Shown here piece after piece: positions 21,327-32,825 of a DNA stretch of 64,000 bases. The DNA comes from Adiantum capillus-veneris (taxonomy: Eukaryota > Streptophyta > Polypodiopsida > Polypodiales > Pteridaceae), in contig CM043960.1 of the NCBI GenBank assembly GCA_014529385.2, forward strand, positions 120,664,543-120,728,542. The letters are read 5' to 3'. Numbering within the stretch: position 1 is the stretch's first letter; every line of letters begins with the position of its first letter. The notes beneath the pieces were generated by a model that was given only the letters and a program-made list of their open reading frames with translations, did no database searches and had not been told where the DNA came from. The position numbers were made by a program, and so were the translations under genes.

Positions 21327-22392
21327 GTTGTCCTTTGTATTTTGAGAGCAGGTTACTGTTGGCCCTCTATGATGGGAGATGCTTATTTTTGGTGCAAGTT
21401 ATGCCATGAATGCCAAGTGTTTGCAAATCGAAAGCTTTTCGCTGAGCCTCAAAAAGCTATAATGTCTTTTGATGCATTTGCAAAATGGAGAGTGGATGCT
21501 ATAGGTCCAATGCCAAGGACCAACAATGGCAAAAGGTATATCCTTGTGGCTGTGGACTATTTGACAAAATGGGTGGAGGCAAGAGCGGTAAAAGATGTAA
21601 CAACAGGAAGAGTGGCCTCTTTTTTGTATGAACAGGTGTGTTGTAGGTTTGGGGCTCCTATGGTTATCATTTATGATCGTGGACCAGGGTTTAGAGGAAA
21701 ACTTGTAGCTGCTCTCATTGAGAAATTGAAAATTCAGCATAGGCATTCTTCTCCTTACTACCCACAATGCAATGGGTTGGTTGAGAACTGCAATGGTCAA
21801 ATTGTGAAGATGCTATCAAAGTATGCTAGAGAGCATCCTAAAGCGTGGGACTTGGACTTGGAAAAGTGTTTGTGGGCTTATAGAACTGCGTATAGAGTGT
21901 CAACACAGTTTACACCATATGAACTTGTTTATGGAAAGGAAGATCTTATGCCCATATTAGGTGGAGTTGGACGCCTTGAAGTTGTTGTGCAGAATGCAAG
22001 GTTCACATAATGACAAGCTGCAAGAAAGAATCCTTTCTCTAGAGTTGTTGCAAATGAATAGAGAGAAAGCCAGTGATTATTATTTTCAACAATCAGAGAC
22101 AAGGATGGAGAAAATGAATAAGAGGCTGCCAAAGAAAGAGATCAAAGAGGGAGATCTGGTGATGAAGTATGATTATCGCTTGGATTTTACTTTTCAAAAT
22201 AAGTTGAGGGACAAATGGTTGGGTCCATACAGAGTGAAGCATGTATTTCCTAATGGCACCTATGAGTTGGAAAAATTGTCAGGGAAATGTTTGTGCTATA
22301 GAATAAATGGTTATAGGTTGAAGAAATATTTTGTGAGGGATGTGGTTCCAGATGCAAATAGTCTCTTGGTTGAGCATAAATGCTCTACCTAG
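21327..22392 (+). pseudogene. G1 integrase
   Basis: The zinc-binding region (CHECQVFANRK) is followed by the catalytic core. The first Asp is in KWRVDAIGPMPR, the second in IIYDRGPGFRG, and the Glu in CNGLVENCNGQIVKML, giving a complete DDE set. The core is open from 21342 to about 22010. The C-terminal domain (KEGDLVMKYDYRLD; DKWLGPYRVKHVFPNGTYELE) is in another frame and ends at 22392. A stop separates RNase H and integrase near 21325. Confidence 0.86.
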
Positions 22393-22404
22393 AGGGTGGG
22401 TAAT

Positions 22405-23387
22405 GATGATAAACCACTTTTGGTATGTACAAAGTAGTGTGTATATGCATGGTCCTATGTATAAAAAGATGTAAATACATCATTTGGGAGCTTTGCAAAG
22501 TGGTTTCAAGTTCTAAAAAAGATGCAACGTGTACACATTGTGAATAGTCAGGTTCGTGTGCCAGCAGCAGTCGAGCACATGTACATGCCTGGATAGGGTA
22601 TCGGGGCCTTGGATATGGTTCTTGGTGGCCTCTTTGGCTCTAGAGAATTTGTTTAAGCTTTCTAGAATGTAAATAATGCAAGCAACAAGTGTGGGTACTC
22701 TCATCCCGCTTGAGAAGTTTGGGACATGCAGTAACTGTCCATTTACAGTGCCTGATCTGCGATGATGCATGCACCACCCTAGAAGTGGTCAAAAATGAAA
22801 TTAGGTGATGTGGCATAGTGATTTGGGTTCAAGGATTGAGCGTACAAAATTTGGTGAATTTTGGAGTCCGTTCGGGGTTTTTCCCGCGGAAAATGCCCGC
22901 TAGGGGTCAAAATTGGTAAAAAAAGGTCAAAAAATGGTGTGAAAAAACTTCAATTTGCCACATCATTTATGGTGCCGTGAGTGTTCCAGCTGAGGGAGTG
23001 TTTTTGGAGCCAAGTCTTGGTACTTTTACCTCTCTGTGTGGGGAAGGAAGCAGGGTTCCTACAAGTGGTCTAGTGCAGTCCCGTCGCGTTCGCGTCCTAT
23101 TTTCGAGTGTGTGGAGGAGTGAATGAGAGCTTTCTCTCTTCAATTTTGCACTTGGGAGAGTCTATGGAAGTTCTGAGGTTTCCATGGATATGTGTGTGCA
23201 AGGAATCGAGGAAAGAAGGTGCGGCTTTCTGCAAGACTATGTGACCCTGTATCAGTGCCATTAGGGTTGGCGCTGCTCCAAAGAGTCCAGCAAAGTGGAG
23301 TTTGATGAAGGCTTTGCAATGGTTCATGAGAGGCCTTTTGTGGCTGGATTTTTTGATTTTTTGATGGTTTTTGTTGTATATTTTGGT
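22405..23387 (+). repeat. Presumed U3 region of the G1 3' LTR
   Basis: It begins after a purine-rich tract (AGAGGGTGGGTAA), and a short inner TATA-like TATAAAAAG occurs near 22460. It does not match the presumed 5' LTR, apart from the 212-bp end that follows, so either the boundaries are wrong or one LTR is recombinant. There is no coding content. A 60-bp stretch near 22910-22960 is a run of similar A/G-rich words. Confidence 0.45.
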
Positions 23388-23599
23388 CACCATTAAGTGT
23401 GATTTCAAGTGTTGATTGATTTGACTCACCTTGTAGTGTCTGTGGGCAGGCAAGGGCTTGTAGATCGAGGTGTTTGGAGTTTGAATTGAGCTTGTGGGTA
23501 GTGTTTTTATTGAGCTCTTGAGTGGTGGTGTGTGTGGGTTGGAATTTAAGCAAATTCCTTGTGTGGTGTTGAGTTGTCTGGGTGTGTGAATGTGTGCAC
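23388..23599 (+). repeat. 212-bp direct repeat, copy 2 (LTR end of G1)
   Basis: It is the partner of 16886-17097. It ends abruptly at GTGCAC and is directly followed by a fragment of the G2 LTR. Confidence 0.85.
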
Positions 23600-23600
23600 A

Positions 23601-23757
23601 AAATCCTTCACGACAGCAAGTGTAGAGTGGTGAGTGACACACCATTGGCCCCTTTGAGCTTACTAGGCTAGTTTGGTTGTGTGCTTGCAACCATTCATGG
23701 CTTGTACACAATGTTTGGCAAGTCCCCAGCCTCCGACACATGCGGTAGAAGTGCACA
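23601..23757 (+). repeat. Truncated 5' LTR of G2 (U5 end)
   Basis: It matches 36871-37022, including CACACCATTG, TAGTTGTGTGCTT-like segments and the terminal TAGAAGTGCACA. The first roughly 460 bp of the LTR are missing and are replaced by the LTR end of G1. Confidence 0.85.
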
Positions 23758-23761
23758 TTTT

Positions 23762-23780
23762 TGGTGCCGCTGCCGAGGAT
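23762..23780 (+). other. Primer-binding site of G2
   Basis: TGGTGCCGCTGCCGAGGAT lies four bases after the LTR end. It closely resembles the TGGCGCCGTTGCCGGGGA-type sites of plant gypsy elements, thought to pair with tRNA-Asp. The tRNA identity is inferred from memory of that class. Confidence 0.75.
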
Positions 23781-24658
23781 TTCACTGCATCAAGCTCGAG
23801 GAGCACTTTGTGCTACCTCGTGAAGCCATTTATTGTTGTCCTTTTCAGTTGTTTTTGAGTTTTGATTAGATCTGTTAGTGCTACAATGTGTAGCTTGTGT
23901 AGGTTTTGTTAGATCTCTTTAAGCTTTGTAATGTGCAGGTTTTATGTAGTGGGCAGTGTTGAGCAGGTTGTTAGTTCTGTTAGTGTTGCAGTTGCAATGT
24001 TAATTAGTTCTGCTAGACGTGGAGGCATAGCTGTAGCTAGTTCTAACAGAGCTGCAAGGTGCAGCTGCGCGCATGAGCTCGTCGCCCACACAACACAACC
24101 TTATCCACAAAAAGATTTAAAATAAATAAATAAATTTCAAAAAAAAATAAAAAAAATAATAAATGCCCAAAAATTTTAAAATAAAAAAGAAAAGGAAAAA
24201 AGAAAAAGCTTATATTAAAAAAAGACATCTAGATCATTCCCCAAGCCTAAGCCCATGCCTCAATCCTCAGTTTTTTGATATAATATAGACACTACTATAT
24301 ATATAGACTATCTCCTAAAGAGGAAGGGATGGCATGTGGGACAAGTCCTTCAAGTCCTCCACCTTCCCTTCACATTTGCACCCTTGGACTTACTAATTTT
24401 AGCCTTCTTCCCGACTAGAAAAATATTGTTTTTAGGATTTTGAGGGTCGTAAGTAACCGAATCAGGGGCTATAAAGCATGGCATGTTTCTCTAACTAAGA
24501 CGCTCATTTCGAGCTATCACATGCCATATCCCGTGGCTTGGTCAGAAAAAAGGACAAAAAAATAATTGAGAGTAAATTTGGGTTGCAAAACACTCAAAAA
24601 ACTAGGTGAGTGGCCTTCACGAGCACTCACCCCAACACTTCTAGGGTGTTGAGGTCAC
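23781..24658 (+). other. G2 untranslated leader
   Basis: Repetitive GT/TTAG-rich sequence (several TCTGTTAG-type words) is followed by a very A-rich stretch at 24115-24225 and a short TA run near 24285. No gene is seen. Confidence 0.6.
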
Positions 24659-26861
24659 ATGCACCTACGCTTTGGTCGTGTGCTAGAGGATGATCATATA
24701 GAGAGTGTCTCCGTTTATGCACGCACCCATTATTCCTCCACATTAGACTCTAGGCCCTCAGCGAGAACCCAAGGTAGTACCACTCAGGACCCACATATTG
24801 TATCTAGTAACTCTTCCTCTGACTACAACATCATAGAAGGTTACCAAACGCCCAATCCCAATAGTTTAAGCCAAGACATGCATGCCACGGGCCCACGATC
24901 TGGGCCAAGCGTGTTTAGCCGCTTGAAAGGGACTTTTAGTAGAGCCACTCGCTCCGAACATGGAGCTAGCGATGTAAATGAAGGGGGTGGGGAAGTAAAT
25001 TCACCATTCATGACCAATCTAGACCCCATGCTCCTGGAGAGTGCGCATGTGAATATTCCATTCATTGAACTCCCCGACCCTTAAGAGCTATTCCCCTTTG
25101 AAATTATATTACCTGATAGTAGAAGCCTTGCCAAAGTGCAAGAGGTTGAGCGATATATCCTTGCCGAAGTGCAAGAGGTTGAGAGATATATCCTTGAAGC
25201 TAGGGAAAGGAAATCTTATGCAAGGTAGAACAACGGAAAGAGCTAAAGGTGAAGGCCTCTATGTCAACATCCATGCTAGTCGAGCAATCCCGTGCTCCTG
25301 AATTAGCAACCACTAAGGGTCAAACCATAGAGAGCCACATTGTATCTAGTTCAATGGACACCCCTAACACCTCAATCCTAGATGGAGTGTTTCTAAATGA
25401 AATTGGGAGTATGAACTACAAACAAAGACTTTAACCTGCCTATACACAGGTCACACCTATCACGTGGGTTGGTTAGATGTCCTACAATCCACATCGGGTA
25501 CTACTAGCATAGAGGATCAACAACAAAGAGTTTGTGATGTCATCCATAGGGTTATTGAGCTAGAGAGGCATAACAGAGGGATCCACATGCCTTCAATGGA
25601 TCTCATGAGATTCTTGGATACAGGGAAGTCTAAGCAACCAACTTCATCATAAATGGAAACTCTCTCGGTAAGCCCGATGGATCCCCTATATATTGTTTTG
25701 CCAGCGGTCTCAATACAATCTGCGTCCACAAATGATAGCTTTCCCTTTCCAAGTTTAGCTAATATTTCTCTTGATGACATCATGGCTTCCATGCCTACCC
25801 CAGTGATGGGCATGACAAAAAACATGCCATGGACCTCATTTATTAGTAAAGCACCGCTACATGGTGTCCCAATGCCTACACTAGTACTTACAAGTGTGTA
25901 TCAATCCTATGCACCTATGGGCCCTTGTGCTCATGTAGCTCCTACCCCTCCCATTGTTTCAACAACTTATGCTCCACGACCACAACATCCAAGCCCTTAT
26001 TTCAATGAGACCATACTAGCTAGCATTAGCAAGTCACATCCCATGTCTGCTATGCCTAGAGCCACACATATGAACCTCGGGCCACTGCAAGGTGCAACAC
26101 CGTATCAAACTTGGAACCCAAGGGATACCTATACGCCAAACCCAATGCCAATCCCTATTCCACATGCAGTCTCGAGAGGGCCTGTTCTCACTATACCTAC
26201 TCACTTGGGTGACTTTGCAACATTTGCTCAAGCTATCAGTCAATCTATTGCTGAAAATATGCATAACATGCCTGATAGAGAGCCTAGAAGTAAGGCAGTA
26301 TAAGTGGCCAAGCTCACACAAAAATACAATGGGGACAGGGATGCTAGAAAGTATATCAAAGCATTTGAAAAAATATCCAATTCCTTAGGAGAACATAACA
26401 GACGAACTACATAAGATGCTTTAAGCTTGAATTTGAGTGGGAAGGCTGGGGATTGGTATAGGACCCTAAGGATGGAAGAGAAAACAATTTACCCTACTCT
26501 TAGGAGACTTTTCTTGAAAGAGTACATACGAGAGGGAGTGCTTTGGGGTGTAACATCTCAGCTCCAAAAAGCCCAACGAGAGGAAGGGGAGTCTGTGAGA
26601 GACATTATTAGTTGCATGAAGGATTTGAATTCTCATTGTAATACAAATGAGTCCTTCAATAAGAACCAATTGCTCAATAGATTCATTAGGAGACTACAAC
26701 ATGAGGATATCTATAATAGCCTAGTCATTAGAGGTATCACAACTTGGAAAGTAGTCACCACTAATGCAATCCAATTGGAGGACAATTTAATGATTCAAGG
26801 AGAAAGAGTGTCACTGAGCCTAAATCTACTAGCTTGCAAGCATCACAACATGAGCCAATGA
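24659..26861 (+). pseudogene. G2 gag, N-terminal and capsid parts
   Basis: Ser/Pro-rich open stretches (24659-25084, 25653-26303) are followed by the recognisable capsid core from about 26304. The core contains KYNGDRDARKYIKAFE, LSGKAGDWYRTL and REEGESVRDIISCMKDLN, the pattern of plant retrotransposon Gag. A stop at about 26412 and several frame changes break it. The long N-terminal extension before the core has no domain I recognise. Confidence 0.7.
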
Positions 26862-26972
26862 CCATAAAGTCTATTGTTAAAGAGCCAAAGATATCTAAGA
26901 TGACTTTAGCAAAATCTCACCAAGGCCATTCAAGAAATCCTTAGAGATAATCTTGCCTCACAAAGCAATCAT

Positions 26973-27704
26973 ATGTATCCAAGAAGGGAACAACAATGGT
27001 GCTCAATTTGCTTTGGTCCACATAGCACTAGTGAATGCCCTACATTTAGAGTAAAATTCAATGGGAATTACAATGCATGTGGTAGGTACGGTCACCAAGC
27101 TAAGGATTGTATAATGTTCAAACGTGTGATGGCAAATAGACCACCCTTGGCCTGGACCGATTCACCTTGGGTTCTTGCATTGATGCCTGCCCCACCTGTT
27201 GAACAACTATCACAACACATGGTTCCTAGAGCCCAAAATGTTGCTCAAGCTACACCGCTACCATCTCTATAGGCAGCCCCAACATCCAAGAGTCACCCCT
27301 GCAAATCATATGGGTTGCAAGACATCTAGTGCTTGTTTGGAAGGCTGTGAGGAAGATATAGACCCTACTATTGGCTATGGGATGGATGCATTTGAAAAGT
27401 GTCCACAATACTACATGGAGGATTATTGGGGAAAAGTCAAACCTGTCTATCAAGTAGTTGCTCTTGCGACAAGAGGCCAAAATATCAATTTCACTGCCAA
27501 GAGACCACCTCTTTAATGCTACAAATGTGGGGTCCACATCGTGTAGCCGAGTGTCCTATTAGACTACAAAATAATGCCACACTAATGCAAACCAATCAAG
27601 CGAGTACTACTACAATGCCGATACTCATGTGTAATCAATGTGGCATAGATCGTTTGATTGCCCAATGTCATTATAACCAAATGCTCCAAAGATCATGCCA
27701 TTGA
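26973..27704 (+). pseudogene. G2 gag zinc-knuckle cluster
   Basis: Up to four zinc-knuckle-like motifs are visible across frames: CSICFGPHSTSEC, ACGRYGHQAKDC (first Cys lost), CYKC followed after a frameshift by GPHRVAEC (near 27518-27556), and CNQCGIDRLIAQC (near 27632). Three follow C-X2-C-X3-H-X4-C, one residue shorter than the usual spacing between the second Cys and His. In the last the His codon reads Arg. Such knuckles bind element RNA in Gag proteins. Confidence 0.65.
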
Positions 27705-28690
27705 ACTTAGTTGAGGTTACCAAGGAGCCATCACAAAGTACACCTACGGTACCCGTAAATGTACTTACACGATCGATGCTCCAAAACCAAAATTACATTC
27801 TTGAATAAAGAGACATAGCATCAATTGCCCAATCTCAGAAGAAGAAGAAAACACGAAGGAAGAGATCACAAAAGGTAACAAAGTCAAACCCCAGTTCAAA
27901 GACCAACATAGGGACTGGTGATGACCTCATGTATATGAACGACGCTGAAGAGGATTCTAATTCGAATGAGACCATGGAGACTAAAATGATCACTAGGAAA
28001 GAAACAAACAAGGAAGATCATCATGAGCCACAATGGCTAAGGCCCAAGGAACCCAAGAAGAAGATAGGAACTTACCAAACCCTATAGAGGAGATTGAGCG
28101 AGTCAAGCAATTAATGATTTTGGTAGAAGAGACCCAAAGGGATCTAGAGCTAGCACCTAGGCAGATCCAGATTACAAACACAATGTTCCCTATGCGAAAT
28201 CAACCTCACAAAGACCATATACCACTAGCCATACCTAGTGTCATCCAAGAAGAAAGCGACTTTAAGTCATTGGGAAGTGGGCGTACTCCCTTCTAGTTGG
28301 AGAGAATGTTTACAAAGGGATTACCTAATCCTATTTAAGAAATGGAGATCCCATCTTCCCCATGTCAAGGGACTGAAGCCCAAAAAGTGCCATTAAATAT
28401 TGCCAAATTGATGGATTTCATGGCTTCAGAAGTTAGAATCATCATCATGTCTAAACTATATGGAGACCCAAGCTATTCTTAGCTCTTCAAGCTTTCCTCA
28501 ATGGAGAACTGAAAGTCGGGCTACCATAATTTGCACAGATGGATGGAGCTAGGGCGGTGCCAATAGAGGAGGAACACTTAGATCCACAACCCAACCTAGA
28601 TGAGAACTTTGTTGTTGAAATATTTGTTAACAAGTTGGGACAATAATTTGAAGGCAATGAATCCAATGCAACCATACCAATTGCTACTAA
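27705..28690 (+). other. G2 linker between gag and protease
   Basis: Lysine-rich and acidic coding remnants (for example the open stretch 28033-28296) lie here with many stops. No domain is recognised. Confidence 0.5.
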
Positions 28691-29006
28691 GGGATTAACT
28701 GTGACGGGAATCCTTGATGGTGGTGCTGGGGTTAGCATTGTAACTAAAAATTGATGGGAATCTATGGGAAGACCTCACCTTGGGACTACAAACATAGTGG
28801 TAAAGATGGCCAATGGGACTATTGTTAAACCTATTGGGATGCTAGAAGATCTCAAGATCAAGGTGTTTGGACACAAAATAAGGCATACCTTCATTGTTAT
28901 CGATTTTTCCAAGCACACTATGTCATCTGAGATGATCTTAGGATGTCCTTTCATGAGGGAAGCAAAAATGGTGCATGACTGGTCTAAAAACCATGTCTAC
29001 TTGTAG
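28690..29006 (+). pseudogene. G2 first protease with DGG active site
   Basis: A retropepsin-like domain begins at about 28690 with VTGILDGGAGVSIVTKN. It continues through VVKMANGTIVKPIGML and a C-terminal SSEMILGCPFMREAKMVHDW. The triad is D-G-G, as in G1. One stop (TGA at 28753) probably replaces a Trp codon. In the family it processes the polyprotein and is encoded upstream of reverse transcriptase, as here. Confidence 0.78.
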
Positions 29007-29978
29007 TTCCAAGACTCTGTCATTTGAGTTGATCTTGTAATGGTTGAGCACATCCTCTAGGAAATAGATTTATAATTAATCATAGATCTAACAACACAAT
29101 TCACTGAGCCCCATTGCAGTATTGTTACACGTATAAAAAGGACACTGATGTTGGGGAAGATTTCCCTTATATGGATGTTCTACCTGGGATGACTAAGTCC
29201 AACAATGTGGATTGGGTCCACCTAGCAGCAACCATAGACACTTGGGGAAATAGGGTGACGACTTGGGTAACACCTGAGGGGGATGAAATGCCACAACTAG
29301 TATCTTTAAATATGATAGGAGCAATGCATATAACTTGCGGGAACCTACAAGGTGAAGGCTTGATTGACACTGATACTAGTAGCATCTCAAAAGACTATAG
29401 CTCACATGATTTGGATTCTAGATCATCAGTTAAAACCGACTTTGAGGATGAAGAATTTGAATTGAATATTGGCGCAAATATGGAAACGAACCATATGGAG
29501 CCCAACAGTGCCCTAATTAACAATCTATGCGGGAGAGGAGATGACACAAGAGGGATTCATCTAATGACTATTCACTAGAGAAAGGTCGTACTTAAAAATT
29601 AAACAGGAGAAGTAAGAGATATAAGAGGCAACGATATCGAGAAAATATGCATGCTAGGATAAATGAAAAAAATCTACTACAGAATGGTTTAATTACGTGG
29701 GGGCATGTGATGCTTATCAAAAGTTGGTAAATAATTGGGGCGAATACCTTTGAAATGTCATCTGGTGCAGTCCACAACCCATTGACGTCACATAGCTAGA
29801 AGCTACAGAGAAGCCAAAGTTGAGATGTAATGTAAGGAGATGTCAAAATTGAGAGCTAGCTCAGCAACAAAAGGAAGCGAAAGAGAAATCACAGTCCTCC
29901 ATAGAACAACAAGACCCCACAGATTTACATCCTGCACCTAAGCATTCCAAATCCTACACCACGGAGGAGCGTAAGGTT
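29007..29978 (+). other. G2 protease-to-reverse-transcriptase linker
   Basis: The stretch 29114-29578 is open for 154 codons, acidic and Ser/Asp-rich, with no recognised domain. The rest is stop-rich. Linkers of this kind separate protease and reverse transcriptase in long gypsy elements. Confidence 0.5.
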
Positions 29979-31541
29979 GTGTATATAAAGGCCCAAAGAA
30001 CACCTATCAATGTTAGTAATGGAGCCTGTGATGGTCCAACGATAGTTAAGGAAATAGAGTTAGCAGACCCATGTGAGGAGTCCAAACCTGTTTTCATTGC
30101 CCAAGATCTGACAGAGACTGAGGAATATGTACATAAGGAGCTTCTCAAGGAATGTAAGGATATATTTTCTTGGACATATCATGATATGGAAGGTGTTCCA
30201 CCTTCCGTGGTGCAACACACAATTCCCATGAATAGCATGGCTAAACTAGTCCATCAATGACCCTACCTAATAAGTCTTAAGCATGCAAAGATTGTTCAAG
30301 AAGAGATTGAAAAGCTTGTCAAATGCGGATTCATATACCCTATTGAGCACTCAGAATGGGTGTCTCCAAAAGTTATTGTGCCAAAAAAGAATGGGAAACT
30401 TAGAGTGTGCGTGGATCTCAAGAAGGTCAATGCCGCAACTAGGAGAGAGCATTACCCCTTGCCATATTCAAAACACATGCTTGAAAGAGTTGCAGGGAAG
30501 GAAGCTTATAGCTTTAGATAGGTACTCTTGCTACAATAATCACAATTGTACTAGAGGACCAAGCTAAAACTGCTTTTATAACCGAATTTGGAGTGTTCGC
30601 ATTTCGTGTTATGGCTTTTGGCTTAACCAATGCCCCTGCTACCTTCAAAAGATTAATAAACATTGCTTTTAAGGAATATTTGAGGGAGTTTTGCAAAGCT
30701 TTCTTAGATGAACTTTGTGTTCATTCTTCTTTGAAAGAACATCTATCATGTTTACAAAAAGTGTTTGAAAAGTGCAGATTGTATCGCATCTCATAAAACC
30801 CTTTCAAATGCCAATTTTGGGTTAAAGATGGTGTCATTTTAGGGCATATAGTATCCAAAAATAGGATTTCCACAGATGAAAGAAAAATTAAAGCCATTTC
30901 CAATTTTCCATCACCTACGAACTATAAAGGAGTTCAAAGGTTCATGGGCCATGTTGGTTATTATCGGTGGTTTACTTTTAAACTTTGCCGAGATAGCTCG
31001 CCCATTGTACAAGCTTCTTAGTGAGTTCCACTGGACTGCAGAGTATCACTATGCTTATGTGCTATTAAAAAAGGCCTTGACAAGTGCTCCCATCCTACAA
31101 GTGCCCGATTGGAATGTATTTTTTCATGTGCATATTGAATCAAACTTTCCTATTGGATGTGTTATAGCTCAACTAGGAGAACATAAATTGGACTACCCCA
31201 TTAGCTTTCCAAGTTGTCAATTAAATGACGCTAAGTGGAACTACACCACTATAGAGTGGGAAGGTTTAGCTATGATTTATGCAGTAAAGAAATTTTGCTA
31301 CTACCTTCTTGCCAACAAGTTTTTTTTCTATGTGGATCATCAAGTGTTGTTGTATCTAGTGAATAAACCTTGTTCCACGAGAAGAATTACACGATGGTTA
31401 TTGATTCTTCTTGAGTTTGATTTTATCGTTGTGGGTGAACCTGGTAAAAGATATGTCATAGCGAATCATTTGTCTTGCATACCCAATGGTGTACCCCTAC
31501 TGGAATCGATGAGGAATTGCTCGATACTTCCATGTTCCTAG
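29979..31541 (+). pseudogene. G2 reverse transcriptase and RNase H
   Basis: Upstream of the polymerase is a KECKDIFSWTYHDMEGVPP segment. The reverse transcriptase holds EWVSPKVIVPKKNGKLRVCVDL, REHYPLPYSKHMLERVAG, FRVMAFGLTNAPATFK and a degraded catalytic region (CKAFLDELCVHSS, where DD has become DE). The connection part reads GVILGHIVSKNRIS. RNase H (30990-31490) shows CVIAQLGEHKLDYPI, TTIEWEGLAMIYAVKKF and VDHQVLLYLVNK. Stops near 30258 and 30796 and at least two frameshifts disable it. No second RNase H is seen, unlike G1. Confidence 0.85.
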
Positions 31542-31639
31542 TCAAGACCATGCCTGAATGGAGTGAGAAGATTGTGAACTTTTTAGTGAATGGTTTTCCA
31601 CCCAAAGAGCTTCGTAAGGATATAGCTTGAAAACTATTA

Positions 31640-32436
31640 AAGGAATATGAACCTTATTCTCTAATTGCAGGAAATCTCTACAAGCTAGGGAAAGATGATA
31701 TTCTTAGACATTGTGCTCGTGAGGATGAGTATTTATACATACGGCAAGAAGCCCACATGGGTGTAGTCGGAGGACATTTTTCATGGGAACTAAGTGCTAA
31801 AAAGGTGTTGCAATCAGGCTATTGGTGGCCTACCTTATTCAAGGATGCATCACTTTTTGCAAAAGGGTGTGATGAATGCAAACGTTACAAGATCACACAA
31901 AGTATAAGATGCCCTTACATCCTATTAAAGTGACTCAACCATTTGAAAAATGGGGTTTAATCTTTGTAGGCCCAATTAGTCCTGCATCTCGATATATTAT
32001 TGTCACCATTGACTATGTGACAAAGTGGGCGGAAGCCAAGGCAAAACACAAGATAGATGCAAGGTCAACTGCTACGTTTCTCTTTGAGAACATTATTACA
32101 CAATTTGGTTGTTCCCTTGAGATTGTGAGCGACAATGGTACTCATTTTATAAATGGAGTGATAAAGGAACTCACGACAAACTTCATGATAGCCCACCATA
32201 AGTCTACACCTTATTATCCACAAGCAAATGGCCAAGCTGAGAGCACTAACAAAACTTTAATTTCTATCTTGACCAAAACAATGGAAGCTCATCGCACAGA
32301 TTGGGATTTGAAGCTGACATCAGCTCTATGGGCTTATTGTACTGCTTCCAAAGTGGTTATTAATTGTACACCATTCAAGATGGTATACGGCCAAGAAGCA
32401 ATTATGCCATGGGAGTTTCTGCGGGTAGCTTCATAA
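31640..32436 (+). pseudogene. G2 integrase
   Basis: The zinc-binding end (AHMGVVGGHFSW; CDECKRYK) lies in one frame and the catalytic core in another (open 31876-32436). The first Asp falls in the GLIFVGPISPAS region, where the usual WGLDFVGP reads WGLIFVGP. The second Asp is in IVSDNGTHF and the Glu in NGQAESTNK. The apparent loss of the first catalytic Asp (D to I) would inactivate it. The C-terminal domain continues past 32450. Confidence 0.83.
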
Positions 32437-32622
32437 GAAGGTTGGGATGGTAACCCTTTAGTTGAGCGTTTATATATCCTTAAGAGGTTAGATGAAGAAA
32501 GACAATTGGCTGTGCAAAATGCACTTGTGGAGAAAGTTAGGAGAAAGAAATGCTTTGACCATCATTTAAAGAACAAGGATTTCAAGGTTGGGGATAAAGT
32601 CCTTATGTATGGAGCACATAAG

Positions 32623-32816
32623 AAGAATAAAAAAGTTGAAATATGTGGGAAAAGGACCATATAGAGTATGCAAAATCACCCCACAAGGTACCATTCATGT
32701 GGAAACTCTTGATGGAGCGCGTAACAAGAATAAAAAGTTGAAATATGAGGGAAAAGGACCATATAGAGTATGCAAAATCACCCCATGGTACCATTCATGT
32801 GGAAACTCTTGATGGA
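32623..32816 (+). repeat. Tandem duplication of about 103 bp in the G2 integrase C-terminus
   Basis: Copies at 32623-32725 and 32726-32816 encode the same GKGPYRVCKITP segment of the integrase C-terminal domain. The second copy has lost about 5 bp in the CCCCACAAGG segment and lacks the end of the unit. The copies are otherwise nearly identical. Confidence 0.93.
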
Positions 32817-32825
32817 GGTGAAACC

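Larger units (their letters stand above)
16129..23599 (+). mobile_element. Ty3/gypsy element with dual RNase H (G1), decayed, mismatched LTRs
   Basis: Order of domains is gag, protease, reverse transcriptase, RNase H, a second (archaeal-type) RNase H, then integrase, as in the plant Tat/Ogre group. A 212-bp direct repeat (16886-17097 and 23388-23599) marks the ends of the two LTRs. The rest of the presumed 5' LTR (16129-16885) and 3' LTR (about 22405-23387) do not look alike. The right end is fused to a piece of another element's LTR. Many stops interrupt the coding frames. Confidence 0.85.
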
